From Aporhodopirellula rubra (lineage in GTDB: Bacteria; Planctomycetota; Planctomycetia; Pirellulales; Pirellulaceae), in the NCBI RefSeq assembly GCF_014192335.1, contig NZ_JACHXU010000007.1:286983-350982 (forward strand): a stretch of DNA of 64,000 bases. The letters are read 5' to 3'. Shown in pieces: positions 1 through 8,020 of the stretch. Below the pieces are notes generated by a model. The model was given only the letters and a program-made list of their open reading frames with translations. It was not told the DNA's origin and searched no databases. The position numbers and the translations under genes are program-made. The stretch's first letter is position 1; each line of letters starts with the position of its first letter.

Positions 1-263
1 CATGATCCACTTTTTGGACCTGGCCTCGTTCCGTCGATGGCGTCACAATATTCCTTGGGTAGGCGACGGGAAGCACCATTGTGGAGGCGGCCGGTTTCCT
101 CATCGACCAACAACACCGACGCGATCAGTTCGGGCCGAGAATCCTCCGCGACTTCAATGAGCGTGTGCAGGACCTCTTCCAGCGAGGCACCTTGTGCTAA
201 ACGCTTCAGCACGCGAGTCTGGCCTCGGAGATCGCTTTCCAATAGTTTTTGAGAATGACTCAT
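1..263 (-). CDS. GAF-domain sensor protein, N-terminal part (cut by window edge)
   Basis: Reading the minus strand from an ATG at 263 gives 87 codons with no stop before the window edge. After a helical start (about residues 1-35, with LRGQTRVLKRLAQGASLEEV) comes the beginning of a GAF domain: ASVLLVDEETGRLHNGASRRLP and then DGTRPGPKSGS, which matches the usual GAF P-G-x-x-G-S-C segment just as the sequence ends. GAF domains bind small ligands or act as signalling modules, often at the front of histidine kinases. The gene diverges from the NtrC-type regulator at 367, so it may encode that regulator's sensor kinase, but the catalytic part is outside the window. Confidence 0.75.
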   Translation of the reverse strand, partial: MSHSQKLLESDLRGQTRVLKRLAQGASLEEVLHTLIEVAEDSRPELIASVLLVDEETGRLHNGASRRLPKEYCDAIDGTRPGPKSGS

Positions 264-317
264 TATCGTTCGCAACACAGGCGGTCGACCTGTTTGCCCT
301 GCGTTGTCCGAGAGAAT

Positions 318-340
318 GACAGGCAGACTGCCTGTCCTAC
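318..340 (-). repeat. REP-like palindrome with GTAG tag
   Basis: On the minus strand GTAG (340-337) is followed directly by a perfect 9-bp stem, GACAGGCAG / CTGCCTGTC (318-336), with a one-base loop. GTAG next to a hairpin is the hallmark of REP elements recognised by RAYT transposases, and a RAYT gene lies 1.5 kb away. It sits between the divergent GAF and NtrC-type genes. Confidence 0.6.
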
Positions 341-366
341 ATTGTTTCAGTACAATACCAGACATC

Positions 367-1704
367 ATGAGCAACGAAACCTTAGACATCCTCTTCGTCG
401 ATGACGATCCCGACTTCGCCGCCGGTTGCGTACGTTGGTTTCGCAAGAACGGTCATGAAGTCACCCATACGACCAGCGGCCAAGACGGGATCGGGCAATG
501 CGACAAGCGTGACTTTGATATCGCGATCCTCGATTGGAACCTTCCAGGGTTGGGGGGACTGGAGCTCGTCCAGCGGATGCGGGACGTCAATCCGGAAACA
601 GAAATCATCGTCTTGACCGGTGAAGGATCGATCGAAAACGCTGTCGAATCGATGCGTCGCGGCGTCTTCGACTTTCTGTCAAAACCCTTTCCGATGGGCG
701 ACCTCGAACGTCGATGCTTTGGCGCTCTCGAGCGACGTAAACTACGCAAGGAAAACACCCAACTCCGGGAAGTCATCGGTCGCACCAAACGTCGAGCGGC
801 GCAGATGATCGGTGAATCAGAACCGACGAAGAAGGTTTTCCGACTGATCGATCGAGTCGCCCCCACCGACAACCCGGTATTGATCGAAGGCGAAAGCGGA
901 ACGGGCAAAGAATTGGTGGCGCAAGCGATCCATCAGGGAAGCCTCCGTGGGAAACGACCGATCGTGACCGTCAACTGCGCCGCCTTGCCCGAACAACTCG
1001 TCGAGAGCGAACTCTTCGGACATGAGAAGGGATCCTTCACCGGTGCAACGGCCGCCAAACCGGGGTTGTTCGAAGTTGCCCACGGCAGCACCCTGTTCAT
1101 CGATGAAATCGGCGAGCTACCGCTCTCGTTGCAACCAAAACTACTGCGTGTGTTGGAAGACGGATCGATGCGCCGAGTCGGATCTGAGAAAGAGCGACGG
1201 GTTGATGTACGAATCGTGGCGGCAACGAATCGCAATCTCAAACACGAAGTCAACGAGGGCCGGTTTCGTGAAGACCTTTATTACCGCATTAATGTTCTGA
1301 CGATCGATTTGCCCCCGCTGCGAGAACGGGCCAACGACATCCGCTTGCTACTCCAGCACTTCCTCGGCGATGAGCACGAACTGGAAGAGGACGCCCGAAT
1401 CGCATTGGAAACACATCATTGGCCCGGCAACATCAGGCAGCTCATCAACACGATCACGCGAGCCAAAATCCTCGCCGACGACGTGATCACGATCGAAGAC
1501 TTACCCGAGGAATTTGAACCACATTCCTCAACCCACGGCTCTCATACTGGCGAGACACCAGGATCGTTGATTTCACTCCAACGCGACCACATCCTCGAAG
1601 TGCTCGAACAAGAAAACGGAAACAAATCCGCCGCCGCCCGCATCCTCGGCGTCGAACGACGCAAACTCTACCGAATGATGAAACAACATCGGATTGAGGT
1701 GTAG
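367..1704 (+). CDS. NtrC-family sigma54-dependent response regulator
   Basis: 445 residues with three domains in the classical order. The receiver (about 1-120) has acidic VDDDPD at the front and phospho-acceptor Asp in ILDWNLPG. The AAA+ domain (about 145-375) has Walker A GESGTGKE, the sigma54-contact loop as GSFTGA instead of the common GAFTGA, and FIDEIGEL as Walker B. The C-terminal Fis-type helix-turn-helix has NKSAAARILGVERRKLYR. Such proteins switch on sigma54 promoters after phosphorylation. The ATG at 367 is preferred over one at 304 because the receiver fold begins immediately after it. The divergent GAF gene at 263 is the natural candidate sensor. The Ala-to-Ser change in the GAFTGA loop is conservative and known in some family members. 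Confidence 0.93.
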   Translation: MSNETLDILFVDDDPDFAAGCVRWFRKNGHEVTHTTSGQDGIGQCDKRDFDIAILDWNLPGLGGLELVQRMRDVNPETEIIVLTGEGSIENAVESMRRGVFDFLSKPFPMGDLERRCFGALERRKLRKENTQLREVIGRTKRRAAQMIGESEPTKKVFRLIDRVAPTDNPVLIEGESGTGKELVAQAIHQGSLRGKRPIVTVNCAALPEQLVESELFGHEKGSFTGATAAKPGLFEVAHGSTLFIDEIGELPLSLQPKLLRVLEDGSMRRVGSEKERRVDVRIVAATNRNLKHEVNEGRFREDLYYRINVLTIDLPPLRERANDIRLLLQHFLGDEHELEEDARIALETHHWPGNIRQLINTITRAKILADDVITIEDLPEEFEPHSSTHGSHTGETPGSLISLQRDHILEVLEQENGNKSAAARILGVERRKLYRMMKQHRIEV

Positions 1705-1727
1705 CGTATTGCAGGCTGCCAGCCTGC
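1701..1727 (+). repeat. REP-like palindrome with GTAG tag, left of RAYT
   Basis: GTAG at 1701-1704 overlaps the stop codon of the NtrC-type gene and is followed six bases later by GCAGGCT-GCC-AGCCTGC (1711-1727), a perfect 7-bp stem with a 3-nt loop. An almost identical hairpin in the opposite orientation lies at 2681-2702, on the other side of the RAYT gene. Confidence 0.65.
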
Positions 1728-1749
1728 GTTTGCCGGCCCGTCACCTCTC

Positions 1750-1790
1750 GTAGCCCGCATGGCATTTCCTACCGACCAAAATGCCCATGC
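1750..1790 (+). repeat. imperfect inverted repeat preceded by GTAG
   Basis: GTAG (1750-1753) precedes arms GCATGGCATTT (1757-1767) and AAATGCCCATGC (1779-1790), which pair with one bulged base around an 11-nt loop. It lies between the left REP-like palindrome and the end of the RAYT gene. It may be another REP class or the RAYT transcript's terminator; no T-run is present. Confidence 0.4.
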
Positions 1791-1805
1791 AGGTAGAAAC
1801 CGATT

Positions 1806-2525
1806 CTACGATGCGGGTAACCAACCGCTGGTGTCACCATCGAGTTGAAACCGGTCGTGACAAGAACACCACGGCCAATCTTCCGGTTTCGAAGCCAAAT
1901 TTGCCGCAATCGGGTTGCTGCAAATATAGCTGACGATACGCTCCATTTCTTCCTCATCGCGAATCCAGTGATCGTACGATTCCGGTTGCCAGAATCGGCC
2001 GGATCGCTCTAACAATTTGTTCGCTTCATTGGCGGTGTAGCTTTTCAAGCTATGCATGATTCGCGATAGCGGACTTCCTTTATCAAATGCTTCCCCGACC
2101 GCGTGACTGGATCGGCTACTATCCTCAATGAATTTGGGCGATGGTGTCAGCACAACATGAACATGGTTGGGCATGATGCAATAAGCATGAAGGTGATACT
2201 TCTCCCCGTCATGATGGTAGAGGTTCTGTCGAAGCATCGACGCGACAGCGGGATCACGCAGCCATTCGATCGCAGATACTTGATCGAGATACTTATCGTA
2301 CTGAGAGAAAAGCACCTTATGAGCATGCCGACGATGTTCAAGGAATGGGCGTCTCGTCCTTGCCTTCAATAGCCTGGCCTTCGTCGCCTTCAGCTCCTCG
2401 ACAACAGATACCGGCAGCGTCCCGGACAATCGATACGTTACGAAATAGGCTGCCCCTGGCTTGAACCAATGTGGCAACGAACGCCGATGAAGTTGCTCCA
2501 TGCTTTCCCTCACACCACCATGCAC
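1806..2525 (-). CDS. REP-associated tyrosine transposase (RAYT), Y1/HUH family
   Basis: 239 residues, or 231 if translation starts at the in-frame ATG at 2501 (MEQLHRRSLPHW). The Y1 transposase fold is shown by FVTYRLSGTLP near the N-terminus, the HUH metal-binding motif in YCIMPNHVHVVL about halfway, and a downstream helix KSYTANEANKLL leading to FWQPESYDHWIRDEEE, which holds the candidate catalytic Tyr. RAYTs are single-copy housekeeping relatives of IS200/IS605 transposases that nick GTAG-tagged REP hairpins. Here the gene is bracketed by near-identical GTAG palindromes in opposite orientation (1701-1727 and 2681-2702). The frame is intact, so the protein may be active. It sits alone between the NtrC-type gene and the SDR pseudogene. 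Confidence 0.9.
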   Translation of the reverse strand: MHGGVRESMEQLHRRSLPHWFKPGAAYFVTYRLSGTLPVSVVEELKATKARLLKARTRRPFLEHRRHAHKVLFSQYDKYLDQVSAIEWLRDPAVASMLRQNLYHHDGEKYHLHAYCIMPNHVHVVLTPSPKFIEDSSRSSHAVGEAFDKGSPLSRIMHSLKSYTANEANKLLERSGRFWQPESYDHWIRDEEEMERIVSYICSNPIAANLASKPEDWPWCSCHDRFQLDGDTSGWLPAS

Positions 2526-3061
2526 AGGCTACCGCTGTGTTTTGAAACTTAGAAACCACGACAGCAAAAGTACGGGCCGTTTCGCGGGCAAAATCGTTGT
2601 GCATTACAGAGGGTCATTCTAGCTGAATTCTACGCTCGCATTTCCTGCGCAGGCTAAAAACGCAGACGGAGGTCTCAACAGCAGGCTAGCAGCCTGCACT
2701 ACGCCCCCCTGTCCGCATCCTGCCAACACGGGGTACCGACCTGCGCACATATGGGCAGTTACCCTCGCCGATCATTTCCGCCCCTCGCTCAACCACGCGG
2801 ATCCACGTAACTCCTCATGGATACGAAGCAAAACACGGCATTGGCACAACGGTTGCTTTCTCTACGTAAACATCGCGAACGTCTTTACCCAAGACGCGTT
2901 TGCGTTACATCACGTCTCCTCTTGAAAAGAACGGCGCATCCGTCAATTCCAACATCGCCCTATTCGCTGCCGATTCATCCATCGATCTCCAACAGCCAAC
3001 TGCGACGAACGAGCGAGAAGATCAATGCGCATACTCACACGAAAAACAGGAACGCAGATCC
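2526..3061. other. intergenic, no gene recognised apart from the REP-like palindrome
   Basis: No convincing reading frame. Short open frames at 2817-3065 and around 2900 have low-complexity, non-conserved-looking translations. The stretch contains the right-hand REP-like hairpin and presumably the promoter for the SDR relic downstream, but no clear -35/-10 pair was seen. Confidence 0.5.
2681..2702 (-). repeat. REP-like palindrome with GTAG tag, right of RAYT
   Basis: On the minus strand GTAG (2702-2699), one base, then the hairpin GCAGGCT-GCT-AGCCTGC (2697-2681). The stem is identical to that of the copy at 1711-1727 and only the loop differs. The two copies face each other across the RAYT gene. 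Confidence 0.65.
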
Positions 3062-3070
3062 GTGAACGAT

Positions 3071-3821
3071 ATGAAAGTTGTCATTGTCACCGGCGCTGGC
3101 TCAGGCATCGGCGCGGCCACCGCCAAGCGGTTTGTGAACGATGGCTTCAACGTTGTTTTAAACGGCCGCAACGAACGAAAGCTTCAGGATGTCGCTGATG
3201 CGATCGGCAGCGAAAACGCACTCATCGTGCAGGGTGATGTTTCATCGGAGGCTGACGTCGACAACCTCATCACTCAAACCCGATCACTTACGTTTTTACT
3301 AGAGAGACCATCACGAGTTTCAACAACAAATGGGACATACCCTTGACCAAGTGTCCGCATCGGATTGGGACCAGCAAATGGCGATCAACGCCAAGGGCCC
3401 GTTCCTCGTGACCAAAGCCGCCTTGCCGCATTTGGAAGATACGAAAGGCGCGATCATTAACGTTTCCTCTGTGTCCGGCATCGGCGGCGACTGGGGTGCG
3501 TTTGCCTACGACGCCAGCAAGGGGGCCGTCACGTTGATGACCAAAGCACTCGCACTCGACTTTGCTCCCAAGGGCGTACGCATTAACGCAGTAGCGCCGA
3601 GCCTTACCGATACCGACATGGCCGAATTCGCGATGAAGGATGACGAAACTGTCTCCGCATTCAAAAATCGAATCGCAATGGGACGTGCGGGCACGCCGGA
3701 AGAGGTCGCCGACGTGATCGTTTTCTTGGCTAGCGATGACGCTCGTTTTGTAACCGGAACGATCATTCCGGTCGACGGTGGCCTCAGTGCCTCGAACGGT
3801 CAACCCAAAATCGCAAAGTAA
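3071..3821 (+). pseudogene. short-chain dehydrogenase/reductase (SDR), broken by frameshift and small deletion
   Basis: Two frames together encode one classical SDR. The first (ATG 3071, or GTG 3062) carries the nucleotide-binding start MKVVIVTGAGSGIGAA and NVVLNGR, up to the DV of the second fold. The second (open from 3303) carries the active site YDASKGAV with Ser of NVSSVSG, then VRINAVAPSLTDTDM and the usual TGTIIPVDGG ending. Between them, around 3270-3335, the NNAG segment is gone: the first frame runs into a non-SDR tail, the second has a TAG at 3300. About 25-30 bases appear lost together with the frame. It heads a run of oxidoreductase genes. A sequencing error could explain one shift but not the missing NNAG. 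Confidence 0.75.
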
Positions 3822-4024
3822 GCTAACGAACTCGCGTCCTGAATCGTTCGCATGGAACACGAAACAGAAACCCGATAACCATCACTGTGTCATCGACTAC
3901 ATCCAAAGTGTAGAACAGTTGTCTTAACGGTTCACTGAAACGACGCCGTCTCGACACTTGGCGTTTCCAAACGAACAGCCCAAACCCCCAGTTAAAATAA
4001 CCAAACGAGAACACGGACGATTCA

Positions 4025-4873
4025 ATGACTAGAGTCGCAATCACCGCAGCCAGTGGCCACCTTGGGGCTGCAATCGTGAAGAACGCCATCGTAATCCTCG
4101 GTTCCGAAAACGTCATCGGCCTTGCGCGAACACCGGAAAAGGCCCAAACGCTGGGAATCGAAATCCGCCCCGGCGACTATGAGTCTCGAACTGGCTTGGA
4201 ATCATCGTTGGCCGGCGTCGATGCCGTGTTGCTCGTTTCGGGAATGGATGCACCGGACAAACGAATCGTCCAACACCGAAACGTTATCGAAGCAGCCAAG
4301 ACTGCGGGCGTCAAAAAGATCGTCTACACGAGCATCCAGGGGGCCGAACAGAACACGGCATTCTCGCCGATCGTGCAGAGCAACCGACAGACCGAAGAAG
4401 ATGTTCGCGACAGTGGATTGGAATGGGTGATCGGTCGCAATGGAATCTACATTGAACCAGACGTCGATTATATCGAGACGTACAAACAACAAGGTGAGAT
4501 TGCCAACTGTGCCGGAGACGGATTGTGCGGGTACACAACTCGTGGCGAATTAGGTGCGGCCTATGCCCAAATGCTGACGTCGCCAACGCACAACGGACAA
4601 ACTTACAATCTCCACGGTCAAGCGATCACGCAAACCCAACTCGCAGACCTCATGAATCAAGCATTCGGAACGAACTTGAAGTACAGAGAGATGTCGGTCG
4701 CGGATTACCGAGCGGAACGCATCTCGGCACTCGGTGAATTCCTGGGTAGTGTCATCGCAGGAATCTACGAAGGAATCCGAATCGGTGCGACAAACAACGA
4801 AAGCCAATTCGAAAAGGCAGCAGGACGCTCTCACCAAAGCTGGGAAGATTACTTCCAGCAACTATCCACTTAG
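4025..4873 (+). CDS. NmrA-like NAD(P)-binding protein, QorB/YtfG-type quinone oxidoreductase
   Basis: 282 residues, an atypical SDR. The N-terminus has the NmrA-type dinucleotide motif ITAASGHLGAAIV, followed by VIGLARTPEKA, VDAVLLVSG and KKIVYTSIQGA; the classical YxxxK is absent, as usual in this subfamily. The C-terminal half (YTTRGELGAAYAQML, YNLHGQAITQTQLADLM) fits QorB/YtfG, the E. coli NADPH:quinone reductase of about 286 residues. Likely role: NADPH-dependent reduction or sensing of quinones in the cytoplasm. It lies 203 bp after the SDR relic and 146 bp before the zinc-type reductase. A pure NmrA-type redox sensor is the alternative. Confidence 0.82.
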   Translation: MTRVAITAASGHLGAAIVKNAIVILGSENVIGLARTPEKAQTLGIEIRPGDYESRTGLESSLAGVDAVLLVSGMDAPDKRIVQHRNVIEAAKTAGVKKIVYTSIQGAEQNTAFSPIVQSNRQTEEDVRDSGLEWVIGRNGIYIEPDVDYIETYKQQGEIANCAGDGLCGYTTRGELGAAYAQMLTSPTHNGQTYNLHGQAITQTQLADLMNQAFGTNLKYREMSVADYRAERISALGEFLGSVIAGIYEGIRIGATNNESQFEKAAGRSHQSWEDYFQQLST

Positions 4874-4950
4874 AACACATCATTTATCGTAGGACAATGC
4901 CACCAACTGTTTCTCTACCAACACGACGATGAGCAAGACTGATGAACAGC

Positions 4951-4972
4951 GAACAATTGAGGACAATTGTTC
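4951..4972. promoter_or_regulatory. perfect inverted repeat, candidate operator
   Basis: GAACAATTG (4951-4959), four bases, CAATTGTTC (4964-4972): a perfect 9-bp dyad about 48 bp ahead of the ATG at 5020. Symmetry, length and position fit a dimeric repressor site controlling the reductase genes downstream. No regulator gene lies next to it and no T-run follows, so a terminator is less likely. Confidence 0.45.
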
Positions 4973-5019
4973 TACCAAAGATTGCTCGACACCTAATTCA
5001 AATTCCTTGAAGAAAAACC

Positions 5020-6033
5020 ATGAAAGCTGTTGGCTACAAAGTTCCCGGACCGATCGATCGAGATGATTCTCTGTCAGACATTGCGGTTGAGAAACCGAAG
5101 GCTGAAGGTCGCGATCTACTCGTCAAAATCCATGCAGTGTCGGTGAACCCCGTCGATACGAAAGTCCGACGAAAAGCTGGTCCTGACGGCAGCGAATATA
5201 AGGTGCTCGGGTACGACGCCTCAGGTGTGGTTGATTCCGTTGGCCCGGACGTCCGGGTTTTCCAACCCGGGGACGCCGTCTTCTACGCGGGTTCGATCGC
5301 ACGTCCTGGCACCAACAGTGAATACCATCTCGTTGATGAACGGATTGTCGGACGCAAACCCAATACTCTACGTGACGCTGAGGCCGCCGCGTTACCACTC
5401 ACATCGATCACCGCGTGGGAAATGCTGTTCGACCGCCTCGACGTCAAACGTGCGACTCCAGAGGGAGGCAATGTGATTCTCGTCGTCGGAGGTGCTGGGG
5501 GTGTCGGGTCGATCACGATACAGCTTCTGCGCGCGTTGACCGATATGACGGTCGTTGCCACGGCCTCGCGTCCGGAAACACAAGACTGGGTACGAGAGAG
5601 TGGTGCCCACCACGTGATCAATCACCGGGAGCCCATGTCTCCTCAGATTGAAGCATTGGGTACCGGCGCTCCGGGCTTTGTTTTTTCAACAACACATTCC
5701 GGCGACCATCTCGACGACATCGTCGAATTGATGGCTCCGCAAGGACGATTTGGTCTGATCGACGATCCTGAAAACTTCGACGCCATCAAACTCAAGCGCA
5801 AAGCCCTCTCGCTGCACTGGGAATTCATGTTCGCACGCTCGTTGTTTGGAACCCAGGACATCGCCGAGCAAAGCAAACTGCTCAACGAAGTTGCGGCGCT
5901 CGTGGACGCGGGGAAAATCCGATCAACCGCCACCCAATCCGCGGGCAAGATCAACGCGTTTAACCTGAAGGAAGTCCACGCGAAAATCGAAAGCAATACG
6001 GCACGCGGAAAAATTGTGCTCGAAGGTTTTTGA
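5020..6033 (+). CDS. zinc-type alcohol dehydrogenase family / MDR quinone-reductase-like oxidoreductase
   Basis: 337 residues, medium-chain dehydrogenase/reductase fold. The N-terminal GroES-like domain has VKIHAVSVNPVDTKVR and LGYDASGVV. The NADPH-binding Rossmann fold is marked by VILVVGGAGGVGSITIQLLRAL, and DAEAAALPLTSITAWEML precedes it. There is no catalytic-zinc Cys/His set, so despite the family name it is probably a zinc-free reductase of quinones or enones. It closely resembles the COG0604 branch called zinc-binding alcohol dehydrogenase family protein. A 9-bp dyad lies 48 bp upstream, and the AcuI gene follows 78 bp downstream on the same strand, so the two may be co-transcribed. 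Confidence 0.88.
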   Translation: MKAVGYKVPGPIDRDDSLSDIAVEKPKAEGRDLLVKIHAVSVNPVDTKVRRKAGPDGSEYKVLGYDASGVVDSVGPDVRVFQPGDAVFYAGSIARPGTNSEYHLVDERIVGRKPNTLRDAEAAALPLTSITAWEMLFDRLDVKRATPEGGNVILVVGGAGGVGSITIQLLRALTDMTVVATASRPETQDWVRESGAHHVINHREPMSPQIEALGTGAPGFVFSTTHSGDHLDDIVELMAPQGRFGLIDDPENFDAIKLKRKALSLHWEFMFARSLFGTQDIAEQSKLLNEVAALVDAGKIRSTATQSAGKINAFNLKEVHAKIESNTARGKIVLEGF

Positions 6034-6111
6034 ACCTTGGAAAAGCCAGCCTTTCTTAACGATGCGCGACACCGCCTCGACAGCCACCTTATCAATCCCA
6101 ATTGAATAACA

Positions 6112-7104
6112 ATGACATTTGATGCACTCCTTGTCGAAAAGATCAATGATGACGAAGTATCCGCGTCCGTTCAAACGCTGACCGACGATCGTCTGCCCGA
6201 TGGCAACGTGACGGTTGCGATTGAGTACACCACCGTCAACTACAAAGACGGTCTGTGCATGCGTCCCAAAAATGGTCTCGTGCGCACCTACCCGCACGTT
6301 CCAGGAATTGACTTCGCGGGAACCGTCGAATCATCCGACGATCCTCGATACAAGCCTGGTGACAAAGTCGTGTTGACGGGATGGCGTGTCGGCGAAACTC
6401 ACTGGGGCGGGCTGGCGCAGAAGGCTCGCGTCAACGCGGATTGGTTGGTGCGGTTACCCGACGCTCTGTCAACTGAACTAGCCATGGCTGTGGGAACAGC
6501 AGGCGTTGCCGCAATCCACGCCGTCATTGCTTTGGAAGACCACGGTTTAAACCCCGGCAAGGGCGAAGTGCTGGTGACCGGTGCGGCCGGTGGTGTCGGT
6601 TCGATCGCGACGGCGGTTCTCGGTAATCTCGGATATGATGTTGCCGCAGTGACGGGACGGCCCGAGACGTCTGACTATTTGAAATCTCTCGGCGCGAGTC
6701 GTATCGTCGCCCGAGAAGAGATCGACACCGTATCGAAGCGTCCGCTCGAATCAGAGACCTGGGCCGGATGTGTCGATGCCGTCGGAGGCGAGATGCTGGC
6801 ACGCGTTATCGGTCAACTCAAATACGGCGGTTCGGTTGCCGCCGTCGGGCTCGCAGGCGGTTCCTCATTACCAACGACGGTGATCCCGTTTTTGCTTCGG
6901 GGAGTCAACCTGCTGGGCATCGACAGCGTCATGCAGCCGTACGAAAATCGCGTGAGGGCGTGGGACCGAATCGCCACCGATCTGCCGTTGGAAAAGCTCG
7001 GCGCGATGATCCATCGAGCAACCTTGGCCGACGTACCCGAGTTAGCGTCCGATATTCTGGAAGGGAAGATCAAGGGCCGAATCGTCGTCGACGTTAATGC
7101 GTAG
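6112..7104 (+). CDS. acuI: acrylyl-CoA reductase AcuI (YhdH family MDR)
   Basis: 330 residues. Diagnostic AcuI/YhdH segments are VNYKDGLCM near residue 45, YPHVPGIDFAGTV, the NADPH loop VLVTGAAGGVGSIA, VTGRPETSDYLKSLGAS, and PFLLRGVNLLGIDSV. The enzyme reduces acryloyl-CoA to propionyl-CoA with NADPH, which matters in DMSP and acrylate breakdown and in protection from this toxic thioester. No DMSP lyase or CoA-ligase gene is in the window, so detoxification of reactive CoA thioesters is as likely as DMSP use. It ends the run of carbonyl-active genes that starts near 3.07 kb. Confidence 0.9.
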   Translation: MTFDALLVEKINDDEVSASVQTLTDDRLPDGNVTVAIEYTTVNYKDGLCMRPKNGLVRTYPHVPGIDFAGTVESSDDPRYKPGDKVVLTGWRVGETHWGGLAQKARVNADWLVRLPDALSTELAMAVGTAGVAAIHAVIALEDHGLNPGKGEVLVTGAAGGVGSIATAVLGNLGYDVAAVTGRPETSDYLKSLGASRIVAREEIDTVSKRPLESETWAGCVDAVGGEMLARVIGQLKYGGSVAAVGLAGGSSLPTTVIPFLLRGVNLLGIDSVMQPYENRVRAWDRIATDLPLEKLGAMIHRATLADVPELASDILEGKIKGRIVVDVNA

Positions 7105-7161
7105 ACGCAGACGAAGACGTAGACGCCTGATTCAGTCGCACGGGCATCAAAGCTTCACAAC

Positions 7162-7182
7162 CGGATTTGCGGTGGAAATCCG
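7162..7182. repeat. short hairpin after acuI
   Basis: CGGATTT (7162-7168) and AAATCCG (7176-7182) form a 7-bp stem with a 7-base loop, 57 bp after the acuI stop. There is no T-tract. It may be an mRNA 3' end structure. Confidence 0.3.
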
Positions 7183-7413
7183 TTGCAGACAAAAGAGTTA
7201 AGCTGCACCGCTGGGGACACCAGTCGGGGGATAGGTCAGAATGCGTCGGTGGTACCCGGTCGATTACGCAAGTTTCGCATTGGGCTTGATCCTTTGCTAC
7301 TGCTCTAGCTTAGGATGGTGAACGGATCACCAAACCAAGGACGCCTTCCTTGTCGTGCTTGCATCGCCCCCTATGAAAACATCCTGACGACGAAGTCCAT
7401 CCCAAGAATCATC

Positions 7414-7869
7414 ATGCTGATTGAACTCGTGTATTGCAGCGTCGCGTCTCGCGTCATGTCTACGGAAGACCTGCATGGCCTACTCGATCACGCTCGGAAG
7501 AAAAACGCGTCGTTGGGCGTGACGGGCATTTTGTTGTACGGCGAGAAAACTCGCGAGTTCATTCAACTGCTAGAAGGCGAAGACGACTGTATCGAAGCAC
7601 TGTTGTCTGTGATCACTGCCGATGATCGCCATTCGTCCGTTGACGTGATGTACCAAGGCCCGATTAAAGAACGGAGTTTCGCCGACTGGTCAATGGCGTT
7701 TCGCACGCTGGATGAGATCGCTCCCAGCATTCAGGCGTTACAAGATGTAAGAGCGGATACGACAGAAGGGTACTTAACCTTTAACGCTGAGTCGTTACCC
7801 GCGAAGATGCAGAGCGGCAGAGCGAGTCGGGCGAAAACGATGCTCGCCGAACTCAGCAAGTCGCTCTGA
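7414..7869 (+). CDS. BLUF-domain blue-light photoreceptor, short type
   Basis: 151 residues. The FAD-binding BLUF domain fills residues 1-95 with all key photocycle positions in place: Tyr7 (LVYCS), Asn31, Gln51 in FIQLLEG, Trp92 and Met94 in SFADWSMAF, equivalent to AppA Tyr21, Asn45, Gln63, Trp104 and Met106. The loop before the Gln is two residues longer than in AppA. About 55 further residues form a helical tail with no recognised effector domain, so it is a short BLUF that probably signals through a partner. The ATG at 7414 is chosen because the domain begins there; an upstream in-frame ATG at 7315 would add 33 residues unlike the family. Neighbours do not reveal the partner. Confidence 0.92.
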   Translation: MLIELVYCSVASRVMSTEDLHGLLDHARKKNASLGVTGILLYGEKTREFIQLLEGEDDCIEALLSVITADDRHSSVDVMYQGPIKERSFADWSMAFRTLDEIAPSIQALQDVRADTTEGYLTFNAESLPAKMQSGRASRAKTMLAELSKSL

Positions 7870-8020
7870 ACCACCACGGCGAGACAGATGTCTCTGTCGT
7901 GATTGCAGAATCGCTCCGCTGACCTTTCGTCCGAATCAACGCCTACGGTTCCGGTAGTCGATGCCTGACAAGGAGCGTTGATCGATACAGGAAAAACGCT
8001 GACGGTTTCGCTAGTTGATC

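Noticed and set aside
304..366. Upstream extension of the NtrC-type regulator from the ATG at 304
   Set aside because: The extra 21 residues cross the REP-like palindrome and are unlike receiver N-termini; start at 367 is favoured.
2817..3065. 82-codon ORF ahead of the SDR relic
   Set aside because: Low-complexity Ser/Pro/His-rich translation with no family features; likely chance.
7104..7135. GTAGACGCAGACGAAGACGTAGACGC repeat after acuI
   Set aside because: Imperfect short trinucleotide-like repetition; no spacer-repeat structure, no evidence of function.
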